Origin: Eurosta solidaginis
Lineage: Eukaryota; Arthropoda; Insecta; Diptera; Tephritidae
Assembly (NCBI RefSeq): GCF_040869045.1
Contig: NC_090319.1
Coordinates: 301,494,998-301,558,997 of the forward strand
Length of the DNA: 64,000 nucleotides
Reading direction: 5' to 3'
A model generated the notes under the pieces. That model did no database searches, was not told where the DNA came from, and saw nothing but the letters and a program-made list of their open reading frames with translations. Shown here one piece after another: positions 1 through 10,986 of the stretch; within the stretch, counting starts at the first letter, position 1; the number at the start of each line of letters is the position of its first letter. The position numbers and the translations under genes were made by a program.

Positions 1-771
1 ATGCCTTTGATAACACAATGTGCATTTAATTACATATGTATATACATAAATGATTGTTCATATGCTCATATATGTATATATAAATTTACTGCTGTACGCT
101 AATTGATCAGAAAAATAGTGATTGACAGTAGAAGTAAAAGGCGGCTGCTTAGTTGTTATATAGAAGCCGAGGCGTTCAAGTGCTTGGAGCGATTCCAAAG
201 ACGCCACTGCTTTTGAGTGGCCAACCATTTCAATTACAATATATTTGTGCAGTGATCATATGTCCACACATATATGTATGTTAATGTATACAATATCCCA
301 AGTAATATTTTGAAAACTTGTTCGAAAACTTGAGGGATGGTCTTTGTTAACGAGTTTCATGGAATAATGTGTGAGGGGGAGGGGGGGGGGGGGGGAGGGG
401 GGGAGCTATTCTTCACGAAAAAAGTACTCTCTATTGACTTACTCATAGAGTAGATTTAACCTATCGATGATATTATGGATAATTTTGGAAACAAGAACAC
501 AAACCGATTCAAATCAACGTTCAGGTATAGATGTGGAAAGATGAAAAGGACTTGGGGTACTAATCTTTAAATAATTAACGTCCTGCAAAATAGCAAAAAA
601 AAAAAAAGCTCTACCGAAGCAAAAAAACAAATATTTCAGTTTGATTGGAGTCCTAAATCATGTTCCGTACAGATCGATTATATTGAAATGGAAATATCCT
701 AAAGTATATGAAATATATATGGCAATAAACCTAAAAAAAAAGTTTATAGAATTATTTGACCAAAATAATCA
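1..771. other. Intergenic/intronic DNA with a poly-G tract
   Basis: No coding frame or recognisable element is seen. Positions 375-403 are almost pure G, broken by single A residues, which is striking in such AT-rich DNA. Confidence 0.6.
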
Positions 772-2045
772 TTTTGCTTGTTTTCATTTTAGGTGTTATT
801 TAACTTGAATTTTTTTTACGAAATTTTTATTTTTTCTAAAGGTGGGCTAACGAAAAAAAATGAGCGCTAACAATACTAAGAAAAAAATCATGTTTGCATT
901 GTTTTGATTTTGAGGGTTTTCTAAAAGTGGGGGAAAGAAAAAAGTGGACTATCCTGGGCATCGAACAACTGTGAGAAAATAATCATAATGTTTTTTTTTT
1001 GATTTTGCCGGCTTTTAGACTTTAAAAATTTTTAACGATAATTTTTCTTTCAAGGTCGGGTTAGCTAACATTAGGCAAGCGAACCACTGTGAGAATATAA
1101 TAATTTGGATAATTTTTATTTTTGACGGCTTTTCAAATTAAAACACTTTTTACCATAATTGTCCTTCCTTTCCAAGGGTAAGTTAAGGGGGAAAAGGTTT
1201 TGCTAACCCAGGCTAACCTTTACTAAGCACAGTGAGAAAACTATCATTTTGCATTTACTGTTTTGAAAGTTGTGCTATCCTGGGCAAATAAGAAAAATAC
1301 TTTTTTATTACAAAATTCACGTTTTATTACAAAATTTGCTGAGTGAGGAAATTAATCAATTTGAACTTTTTTGTTAATGACGGCTTTTCAACTTAAAAAA
1401 CTTTTCACGTTGACTGTTTTCCCAAGGGTGGGCTAACAAAAGAAGGGTGGGCTGTCCTGGGCTAAGCTTGGGCAAGTGAGAAATAAGGGATTTTTAAATT
1501 GTGAAATTTTTGTTATAATCATTTTTTTCCAAGGGTGGTGGCAAAATAAAGTTTGGGCTATCCTGCGCTAACCTTGGGCAAACGGGCTACATAGTTTTCA
1601 TTAAAAATTTATCATTCTATTAATAAAATTCATATAGTTAGAAAATAATCATTTTGCATTTTTTTAAGTGTTTTCAATTTGAAACATATTTTTTACGAAA
1701 GTTTTTTTTTAATGGTTGGCTGACGAAAATTCTGAGAATCTTGGGCTATCCTGGACTAACTTGGGCAAACGAAGTGAGAAAATAGAAAAGTTGCGTTTTG
1801 TTTTATTTTTATGTGCGTTTTAAACTTGTTTTTTTAGCGATAATTTGTTTTCAAACGATGGGCTAACGAAAGAAGGGGTGGAATATCCTACGCTTACCTC
1901 AGGGAAAACAATCACATTTCTGGGCGCTAGCTTCATACAGCTTGCACAATTTTGTTTCCGATCATTTTTTCAAGGGCGGGATAACGAAAAATTAATGGGC
2001 TAACCCGGGCTAACTTTGGGCAAACGAAAAACATAGTTTTTATTA
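772..2045. repeat. Degenerate tandem array (about 110-170 bp units)
   Basis: A block recurs about eight times in the same order. It reads roughly 'aaaataatcattttgc', then a T-rich part with 'gacggctttt', then 'aagggtgggctaacga', 'gggctatcctgggctaac' and 'ttgggcaaacga'. The 'gggctaac' anchor is seen near 844, 1056, 1168, 1427, 1540, 1714, 1858 and 1975, so unit length varies. Divergence between units is high, which indicates an old array. No open frame runs through it. It is not related to the 130-bp arrays elsewhere in the window. Confidence 0.7.
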
Positions 2046-2620
2046 AAATCACGAATCAAACGAAATACTCTTCATCAATGGTGATATGGAAACAAATTCA
2101 TGTAATATATCTTTTGTTATTTCACAATGCGGTTCGGTCTACATATATTGGTATGGAAGCGGTTCCAGTCAATAAGATTCCATCATTTCCGATTCGTTTG
2201 TATATAAAAATGCTGGTTGGGATATTTGCAATGAAATATATGCTAAGGTAAAGAGCTCAAACTGTTTGAGCTGTTTAGGGAACATATAGACTAATTAGTG
2301 CTGATCTTGTAATATTACATAGATACGACTAAAGACAAGACTGACTATCGTAATAAGAATTACATTGAAGACTTCAAGAGCAAACGGTTTTGTACTTGTG
2401 GTAAATGCGACCATAATTGAGATAAATAGAACTTTAAAGTGTTGCAGCTGGCAAATTGGAAAACTCAAGTGTTTTTTTGTATTCGTTTGAAAACAAGCGT
2501 TTCCTAATGACACGCCAATATAGTTATTAAATATGAGTTTTTCTATATATTTATGTGAGAGGATGCATTACATATATCTATATAAATACGTATCATGATT
2601 AATACTATATGTCATCTTCT
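2046..2620. other. No recognisable feature
   Basis: AT-rich DNA with only short chance frames and no repeat that I can match elsewhere in the window. Confidence 0.4.
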
Positions 2621-2985
2621 GGCGGCCACCGTGGTGTGATGGTAGCGCGCTCCGCCTATCACACCGTATGCCCTGGGTTCAACTCCCGGGCAAAGCAACA
2701 TCAAAATTTAAATAAGGTTTTTCAATTAGAAGAAAATTTTTCTAAGCGGGGCCGCCCCTCGGCAGTGACTGGCAAGCGCTCCGAGTGTATTTCTGCCATG
2801 AAAAGCTCTCAGTGAAAACTCATCTGCCTTGCAGATGCCGTTCGGAGTCGGCATAAAACATGTAGGTCCCGTCCGGCCAATTTGTAGGGAAAATCAAGAG
2901 GAGCACGACGCAAATTGGAAGAGAAGCTCGGCCTTAGATCTCTTCGGAGGTTATCTTGCCTTACATTTATTTATTTATTTTTTTT
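2621..2985 (+). mobile_element. tRNA-derived SINE, near full length
   Basis: The head looks like a tRNA gene: an A-box-like stretch at about 2628-2650 (GTGGTGTGATGGTAGCG) and a B box in GGGTTCAACTCCC at about 2676, flanked by a GCCC/GGGC stem. The body (AAGCGGGG...GAAAAGCTCTC...GATGCCGTTCGGAGTCGG) is shared with copies at 20297, 46774 and, in reverse, 54551. It ends in an (ATTT)n tail at 2965-2985, as SINEs made by target-primed reverse transcription do. This is the longest of the four copies. RNA polymerase III transcription is expected of the family but not shown. Confidence 0.85.
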
Positions 2986-3129
2986 TTTCATTTTCAAGTT
3001 AAGTGCTTAAATTATATGATTGTTTGAAAGGAAGGATAGAGTTTTGAAACAAATTTCTCGAAGCCAATTTTTTGGAGGAAATAATTAGGTGTACTTACGA
3101 TTATAAGCATGATCTGTGGTATAAAATAT

Positions 3130-3560
3130 TGTTGCAAATATTAGCAGTTTCGATACATCACTATGCCGCTAGTAATAAATTCTGGACAACAACAGGAAGG
3201 TATATTTACACAGCAATAAAGAGAGCATATTACTCACACATATACACTTATATAAATAGAAGGCAACAGCCAATAATAGATAAAGAAACGAGAATTAATA
3301 AACAACTATTCGAGAAGGCTCTTCGAGAAAAGTCTAGACCTTGGGAGAAATAGACAAACTGTGAGTATAAAAGTTTGATTTTAATACGCTGTAAATGGGG
3401 TACGCGAGTAATTTAATTGTAAAATACTATTACCATATTAGTGTTGTAAATAAAGAACATTTTGCTATACTGAATATTTGAGTTATTTATTCGGCAGTTC
3501 AGCGATTCGAACGATAACAGAAGATGCAGAATAATCAAGACTTTCCAGAAAATCGCTTCA
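3130..3560 (+). mobile_element. Solo LTR of an LTR retrotransposon
   Basis: The sequence matches LTR-like copies at 27411-27970 and at 17983-18290. Shared landmarks are TATTAGCAG near the start, 'agaccttgggagaaatag', the run 'tacgcgagtaa', the AATAAAG poly(A)-like signal and 'gttcagcgattcgaac' near the end. It starts with TG. No gag or pol coding follows or precedes it, so it is a solo LTR. The right boundary is uncertain by some tens of bases. Confidence 0.7.
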
Positions 3561-4369
3561 GTATTATAAACAAAATATTATGCTCACTTTGAAAATAACA
3601 ACTAACATCAACTTTATTCTTGGCGTACTAAATTTTAAATAGTATCAATATTGAGCGTATAAAAGCTTAAAAAATACTGTTGTGTTTTCCACAACCAACG
3701 GGAATAAACAGGCGAATTCCGATTTCAATTGACAGTGCACCCGCAATTGAGGATATGGAATTTCTTTCTTAAATTTAGTACTATAATGTAAGTTTATTAC
3801 GCCTACCAAAAGTCGTTTCCAAACAAAAAAAGAAGATAATCAATAACACATTCAAGTGTACAACGCTCTTTTCACCCCAAATTGCCCTATTTCTACCAAT
3901 TCTCTACGCAACTTAATGAAAGCTTTGCAAATGTGATAATAAATTGAAATGAAAATCAGTGATTTGGAATATTTCACAAGTTGTTTAGTGTCGCAATTCT
4001 GTCAACACAAGCACGCCAGCAAACAACAACCCCAATCAAAAGCGAACGCGGGCATTAGGAAGCTGTGGAATTGTTTAATTTTTCCATGTAGCATTAGGGT
4101 GTACGTTTTCAAAAAAATAAAAAATAGAAACCAATAAAAAGTTTTTAATTTTTGAATGAACCCAAGCCGTGATATTGTGACGTATTTTAGTAAAAATTGG
4201 CACCATAAGAAATTGAATGCTTTATAAAAATATCTCAACTGATAAATTATTATCATACAAATTTCTTTGCTTTTTCGCAAGTATACAGGTTTCTGGCTAA
4301 TTTTTGACATTCTGAGGTGCTTTAGAGCAGAGAACACTTAAGTATAATGACCTAGCGTTTCTAAGCTTA
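3561..4369. other. No recognisable feature
   Basis: AT-rich DNA. Frames here are short and show no family likeness. Confidence 0.4.
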
Positions 4370-4489
4370 ATCAAGGGTAAAACTGCATTTATTTTATTAT
4401 TTTATCACATCATCAACAATATGTTTTCAACGGATATAAAAATGATGCTGTGATAAAGTAACAAAATAAATGCAGTTTTGCTCCTGATG
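4370..4489. repeat. Short hairpin, 45-bp inverted repeat (MITE-like)
   Basis: The arm at 4370-4414 is the reverse complement of 4443-4489 with a few mismatches, and the loop is about 28 bp. The outer part, ATCAAGGGTAAAACTGC, pairs with GCAGTTTTGCTCCTGAT. It could be a very small palindromic MITE or a pre-miRNA-like hairpin. Nothing here decides between them. Confidence 0.6.
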
Positions 4490-5899
4490 GGCTATAATGG
4501 TAAAAAGTTTTATTGCAATTTCGTTAGCTAAAATCGCACTTTTAGTAAGAAATTAGCCTAAATTGCAAAACAAAAACTACAAAATAAATTTGACTTTCTT
4601 TAAAAAAAAATAATAAAAATTAGTTTACGAAATAAATATTTTTATAGTGTTTTCATTTTCACCGTTTATCACTTTTGAAGCCTTCGATGTTATACTTTGA
4701 AATATACGTAATTTGCCTGATTTCAAATTTATTAGTTAGTCAAAAAAGCTAGAAATTTGGCCGAAACCAACAACTGGAGCTGAGTTGTAAAATACTTTTT
4801 TCCCCGAGCAGAAGCTGAATAACCAACTTTTTTTGTACACATATTGATCTCATAGAATTTTGCTAAGACGAGTATTTTTTGGACGAAATCCATGCAGAAC
4901 TGTGAACATTTTTCATATTTAATTTTTGTTTATCTTAGACTAAAGGATAAAAGACTTTTTCCAGTAATTTTGAGCAACGAGGAACAACCAATCTTTCTAC
5001 CCACGATTTTTTTCAACTCAGCGGAGATTTTTTTTCCTCTTCCGCCAAAATAGAATAACTTTCGGCCAACGAAGCCTCACTGCGGATATTCTCTACGTTC
5101 GGGAAGCTCATACATCATCATTTAAGTAATGACCACCGATTTTTCGGAGATCTTGTTTTAATTCTTTGTGAAGCTTTGCATCTTCTTTCAACACCATTTA
5201 TTATTCCGTGCTAACTTCAACAGATATGCTGAGAGATTTATAGAGCATGACTTTTGTTCGTTGAGATTGGAATTCACTTTTCGATTACATAAATACTCAG
5301 TCCAAAGTAGCACTTCTTAGCAAGAGTGATACGCTGTTGGTTTATAAGCTTAAATGATATTTGCTGATTAAAAAAGGCAATGGACATGTATACTAATAAT
5401 CCGCTTATTGTCATTTGTTCCAGAGAAAAGCAGATTCTTTCATCTAACAATATGTTTGAACTTTAAAATTTTCATGGTACCCTTATTTGATTACTGACGT
5501 TTGACTTTCTTTTTTGAAATATTTTTCCCAGATAAAATTTTGCAATTGTGGCAGCGGCAGTAAAAATAAATGCATTTTGGGACACCCTACTGTTGAATGT
5601 TGCCATGAATTTCTGTATGTAAATTTCCATTGGTTGTTTGACGCTTCGTTGCTTCGTATTTTGGCTGGTAAACTGAGCCATTGTGTTGGCGTTAAAACAA
5701 TTGCTTTATGCTGGTTGTTGGTGGCGTATTTGTTTGTTGAGAGGGGCAATATTTTGTCAGCAAGTCATTTCACACTTTTGTCAAATTTAAGTTGGCAACA
5801 GTGAGATGATGAGAAAAAATAACAAAAAAAATTAAAAAACAACAACAACAAAACCAAAATGTAAATAAATTAAATCGTCCATTTTAAATATGTAAAATA
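4490..5899. other. No recognisable feature
   Basis: AT-rich DNA with overlapping short frames on both strands around 5472-5804. None shows a known motif or codon-level constraint that I can see. Confidence 0.4.
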
Positions 5900-7310
5900 T
5901 TCAATAGAGTGTTAAGAAAATTTATATTAGGGTCCTTCCCATATTCGGCAGTCCTAACACGAATGGATAGGCTCTATGTTAAGCTGCAAAATGGTCGCAA
6001 TGGGTGCATGCGAGACCACAAAATCCGTAAACAGAGAACGCGGCAGGGAGCGATGTTATCACCGACGCTGGTCAACATCCAATTGCTTAGGCGGTTCGAA
6101 AGAATACCAGTTAAACTCACGGCGTATGCAGCTGACGTTTTAGTCACCATAAGCGGCAGGTGTTTACCAACAATCAGGTCTCTGATGGATCAGGAGCTGC
6201 AGGATGTACCTACATATATGCATGGGCATCTGGGGTCGTGTTAATGGCCAACGTGAAAAAAAACCGATCTAGTGTTAGGGAATAAAAGGTCCTTAAGTAG
6301 ATTAAGCTTAGCTTGGATTGGTAACCCTACAAGAAAAATACAGAACAAAATATCTAGGAATTGCACTAGGTAGTAAGTTGTCGTGGATACTCCATGTGGA
6401 ATAAAGAGAGAAGAAATCATCCGTAGCACTGAATGCATGCTTGAGGATGGGCATTTACGGCAATTGTCAAGCCCATACTTAACTGTGGGATGCTAGTTTG
6501 GTGGACAGCCACACAAAAACCTAATTTTACCAACACACTTGTGGGGTATGCAGGTTATACAATTTCAGCATAGCGGGAGCCCTGAAAAGTACCCCGATAG
6601 CAACATTGCAGGCCATTCTGCACATCTACCTACAGACCTAATGTCCAAATATATAACGGTAGCCGCTGCAACAAGGCTTAAGGCCGCGGGGCAGCTTGAG
6701 CTAGTTTTGAGTGCAGATCGTTCGGCCACATAGAGCACCATTAAATTTAGGGCGAACGGACTACATGGTCCAGCGCCTGAGCTTCGAAAGAGATCTTGGA
6801 GCCACATTAGAGCCGGAGGTTTTGTGGAAAGATGCGCGATTTGCAGAACATACTGTACAAGTGTATACGAATGGTTTCAAATTAACGGAAGCGGTCGGGT
6901 CCGCTGTTTACTGTGTCGATTCAGAAATTCTTGAATGCTTCAGGCTGTGGGCGGAAATTATAACCTTGAAGAAAGCAACAGAAATTCTGGAGGAAGCATT
7001 TTTAAGATGCAGTCGCGGCAATATATAAATTGATAATCAGGCTACGATGAAGACAATAATCTTACATAGTATTTCATCAAGGAGTGTCCTGGAATGCAAA
7101 GAAGCATTGGAGAGACTTCTTTCAGGCCGGGCGATACATTTATACTGGTCATAAAGGGACACAAGGTAACGCAAAGGCCGATGATAAAGGATGGTGCAGC
7201 ATTCGATTAATCGGCGGTAGGAGTCCCAATCCGTGCCGGAGAAATCAAACGGAGAATGGAGTTGCATATGATCCATCAAGCAGGATGCAAAATTTCTAGG
7301 ATCATGTACA
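5900..7310 (+). pseudogene. LOA/R1-type non-LTR retrotransposon remnant (RT and RNase H)
   Basis: Broken frames in order resemble the RT and RNase H of RNase H-bearing non-LTR elements. At 5909-6244 the text runs 'RQGAMLSPTLVNI', then 'AYAADVLVTISG' at about 6122-6157, where the catalytic YADD has decayed to YAAD. At 6850-6940 'VQVYTNGFKLTEAVGSAVY' is the start of RNase H (normally YTDGS). At 7139-7180 'TGHKGTQGNAKADD' is the end of RNase H. Many stops and frame changes separate these pieces. This is a dead fragment, and more decayed than the copies at 29116 and 50299. Confidence 0.75.
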
Positions 7311-8140
7311 AATTCTTAATCCTAATCTTTAGCTGGCGAACTATATTGCTATCGACTTTGGGTATAACAAATCAAAAAATTCAATTTTGGGTTTTTGAGA
7401 CTTTATAGAAAAATCTAAACTTTAACCACTGTGCGACAACTACTAGCCGGCTTCAAAATTTATATGTGATATTCTTGACCAGGTATTACCGCCTGAAGGT
7501 ATGAGACTGGAAAAAATAGTTATCTCATTTATGAGGACCACCCTAATGCCCATACCACCATAAGGAACTACTGAAATGTGTGATGTTATAGAGTCTTGTA
7601 AGGAAGTTTTAATTGTAATTATGATACATACGGCCTAAATGAAGAGTAAAGTGATTTTGTTGCGTATTTCGATGACAAGATTTATTTATTTTTGTGTTGT
7701 TTCCTATGATTTTTATTAAATTGGCGTGTAAAGTCGATAGACTGGCTGCAATTGCTTAATATTTAGCAGCCATGAGCGAAAGTGTGTATATTTACGTAAA
7801 GAAGGTTGTAAAGGTGGTGTGTTCCGATGTAATCAGAACGAATTTATATTATTCCATAAAAATTCAAAAAATTAAATTAAAAATCCCCTTTTCAAAAAGT
7901 CAAACTATAAAATTCATTTTAAAAACGTTGCAGAAAATTTACTAAATTTACTAAGTATATTTCGTTTTGGCGTGTTAGCATTCCATGTACCGTACTCGTA
8001 TACCTACATACACACATATGTACTTACGCTTTTCTTTGCTTTACCGGTTTTCCTGTTTGGCAAAAACATGAACTTGTTTTGACAGTCTTGTTAAGACAAA
8101 CAAAGCGTGAGGAAAGGAAATTTTCTTACATGCACTCTTA
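7311..8140. other. No recognisable feature
   Basis: May include the untranslated tail of the LINE remnant to its left. No 3' tail repeat was found. Confidence 0.35.
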
Positions 8141-8654
8141 AGGCCGCGGCACAATGACATTTTTCATATAGATGCGTTTAACACAAGCTTATGCATTATG
8201 AGTAGATTGCACGCATTTTTATGGAGAACGGTAGAATGAGCGACACTGGCGCCATCTGATATTGAAAAGTAGTCATCTCCCAAAATTTTGTTACAAGAAA
8301 AGCATAAGAAGAAGAATGTGACAATTGTTTTGGTTAAAGGTGTTGACACACTTTGCAAGTGAAATTATTTTTCCCACTGGCTGGTAAATTTTCTAACATT
8401 TTTCGCAAGTAAAAACTGTAATATAACAAATGAATACGACACAAAATATCTTTGTTGTAAGGGGATAATGTTTATTCCAGTGCTTAGGGAAATTTTGCAT
8501 GTGAATGGGCAAGGCGTAATAAACTTCAATTGCCACGTCTGAAGTTCCTTCATATTTACAAACGCAACATCTTGGTTGATTGTGGCGATGTTATTGGAAT
8601 GCATAAGCTTGTGTTAAACTCATCTATATGAAAATCTGCTTATGTGTCGGAGCT
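8141..8654. mobile_element. TIR element, about 510 bp, arms about 40-55 bp
   Basis: The left arm (8159-8199, TTTTCATATAGATGCGTTTAA and onward) is nearly the reverse complement of 8597-8634. Weaker pairing extends outward to AGGCCGCGGCAC at 8141 and GTGTCGGAGCT at 8644. The interior has no transposase. A non-autonomous DNA transposon is the likely reading. No clear target duplication was seen. Confidence 0.65.
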
Positions 8655-8940
8655 ATTATGCATTTTCATAGCTTAACATGTATTTCTAATAATAATAATT
8701 TCATGTGAAATAGGTACGAGGAGATTTGGACAGGCATTCTGCAACTATTGGCGGTGTAATGCTTTATTTTATTCATACTCAGAGGATTTGCAAAGCAGTA
8801 CAGGGACGTGGCTTGATTTAGGGAAACTTTTCCCCATTTTGGTATTACTTCCCATAGGAATCGCAAAGCATATGCTTTTATGGGTCATCGTTTTTCTATC
8901 GGCTTGTCATAGAAGGGTTACACTTTTGTCATTGATTTTA
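8655..8940. other. No recognisable feature
   Basis: No coding or repeat structure recognised. Confidence 0.4.
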
Positions 8941-9260
8941 TTTTAAAGTTTTATATGTATCTGTACCATAACAAGCCGATGAATCGTCATTAACAAATCG
9001 ATAACATGCCTATAACAAATTGGTAGCACTACGATAACAAATTTATGAGACTCCCAAATGAAATTGATATTTTTATCGATATCTTTTCACAAGCAGTCGA
9101 AAACTTTTTGACAATAAAGAAATTGGTAACAATTCGATAACAAATCGACAAAATATTTATAATATATCAACCATTTTTATATAATAAATCCAAAATTTTT
9201 CGATAACAAATGGATAACTCATCGACTAAAAATCGATTTAATTTATTTTAATTTAATATA
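8941..9260. repeat. CGATA-rich imperfect minisatellite
   Basis: Units of roughly 18-25 bp of the form 'ttcgataacaaatcgataac' repeat irregularly, giving many CGATA/TATCG words on both strands. A related block lies at 33115-33390. Confidence 0.65.
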
Positions 9261-9611
9261 ATTCAATTAATTTAATTATATCTAATTCAGTTGGGGTGCC
9301 GAAAATTAAATTATATTTTTTGAACTCATAAGTAAAGTGTTCAATTCCAGCGACACTTTTTTTACTCCATATACCACGAATTGTTTTACGGATAGTTCCT
9401 TGGTGGATATGAATCTGCACGCTTCATTATATAACTTTTCGGCACGAGCCCGACTACCGCAGAACTGATTATTTTCACCGCCCGAACCTTCGGTAGTGGA
9501 TTTTAGTCGTTTTTTACCATTAAAATATTTTTTCCTCTTGCTTATGCACATCTAAAAGGCCCTTTTATTCCTTGTTAGGTGTATTACGAAGAGTTAAGAG
9601 ATGCAACAATT
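9261..9611. other. No recognisable feature
   Basis: An 81-codon minus frame (9551-9306) is present, but I recognise no motif in it. Confidence 0.35.
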
Positions 9612-9960
9612 AACTTATTTACTTACTTAATTGGCGCTTAACCGTTTAAACTGTTATGGCCGTCCAACAAGGCGCGCCAGTCGCCCCTTCTCTCTACCAA
9701 CTGGTGCTAATTGGTCACACCAAGGGATTTTAAAACGTTTTCCACCTGGTCCTTCCAGCGGAGTGGGGTCGGCCCTCTACCTCTGCTTCCATAGGCGGGT
9801 TCCGATAGAAACACTTTCTTGACCGGATCGTCACCTTTCATTCGCATAAAATGGCCTAGCCAGCGCAGCCGCTGCGTTTTAATTCGCTGGACTATATTGA
9901 TGTCTGTGTAGAGCTTATACAGCTCATCGTTAAACCTTCTTCGGTACTTCTTCGCAACTA
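9612..9960 (-). pseudogene. Non-LTR retrotransposon ORF, C-terminal fragment
   Basis: Read on the minus strand from about 9900, the frame gives QRLRWLGHFMRMKGDD, then VKKVFLSEPAYGSRGRG, PLRWKDQVENVL and WRALLDGHNSLNG, with one stop in between. The 'LRWLGHxxRM' block and the following R/G-rich stretch mark the extreme C-terminus of many LINE polyproteins (RTE-like or related). The 3' end has AAGTAAGTAAGT repeats. A diverged relative lies at 55155-55600 on the same strand. Reverse transcriptase itself is not included. Confidence 0.7.
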
Positions 9961-10052
9961 TTAACTATATTGCAAAAATTCAATTGGAACCCGAGTAACT
10001 TAGAATGTGCAAAATAGAAAATTTCGTCCGAGGACATTGGCATCTAGCTGAA

Positions 10053-10183
10053 CAGTGGCGTAGTGATGTTTTCTTGCGCCCGGGGCAAAATAGTTATCCA
10101 GAAAATTCTGCTTTGCGGTCCATTTGGCGCCCCCTGTGAGTAGCGCCCAGGGAAAGATGCCGCCTCCCCCTCACTACCCACTG
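10053..10183. mobile_element. hAT-like MITE with 8-bp target duplication
   Basis: The left end CAGTGGCGTAGTGA is matched inverted by TCACTACCCACTG at the right. The flanks are TAGCTGAA (10045-10052) and TAGCTGAC (10184-10191), an 8-bp duplication with one mismatch. CAGTGGCGTA ends and an 8-bp duplication are typical of hAT elements. At 131 bp it is non-autonomous. Confidence 0.75.
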
Positions 10184-10374
10184 TAGCTGACTGCATGCAA
10201 GCATTTATTGATCAGGTGACCTAGTTCGAGGTCTTGACTGCGGTAAACGATTTGGAAAATCGTATGCGTTAATTATTGCCATTAAAATTTCTTTATATTG
10301 ATAGACACAATCTTACGCCAGGCAGGAAGCTCACTTTTTTGTATAAAGAAGCCGAGTAGCTTCGGATGTCATTA
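10184..10374. other. No recognisable feature
   Basis: May contain the left end of the split LTR, but I could not align it with confidence. Confidence 0.3.
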
Positions 10375-10452
10375 ACTTCCAGAGTTAGAGTAAATAGCGC
10401 GTATTACTCAGGCATATATACACATATATGTACATAGAAGGTAACAGTGAGT
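10375..10452 (+). mobile_element. Left part of a solo LTR split by a DNA transposon
   Basis: The 'aaatagcgcgtattactc...agaaggtaacagtgagt' stretch aligns with 27530-27575 of the LTR at 27411. It stops at GTGAGT (10447-10452), which is repeated at 17983-17988 where the same LTR resumes. Confidence 0.65.
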
Positions 10453-10986
10453 ACACTGAGCCAAAAAGTTCATTGTAAAAACAAGAACGCGACATATTAA
10501 TTCAATAGCTTTCAACTTAGGGGAAAAATAATATTGAAATACATTAATTTAACAATTTTCAAATTTGATTTGATTGTATTTATTAATTATTTCGAAACTA
10601 ATATTGAAATAACTTTATTTTAATGTTGCACCATATTATTTTAAGAATTTTTTGATATTGATTCTAACGCTAAGTTAACATTGATCAATGACGTTAAAAT
10701 TGCAACGCATTGAATGAATAAGAAAAATTTTTAAATCAATATGGCAACATTTTAAATCAATCAGCTGATTCGTTCTTTGTTGCAAATTGTCATACGTGCT
10801 TTTAAAAAATGTCCATTAAATCAAATTTAAAAGACGATGTTTTATCCACCGAAAATGGTGAAATTGTGACAATAATGCAAGATCAAGGTGCAATTGTTGA
10901 AGAATTTGCACTAGAAAATGTGAACTTCAGTGAAAGTGATCAAAATACTGTGCCCATCGATGAAGCCAATGGCGAAGAAGATAGAA

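Noticed and set aside
2621..2700. Functional tRNA gene
   Set aside because: The head cannot fold a full cloverleaf and is followed by a conserved SINE body found in three other places.
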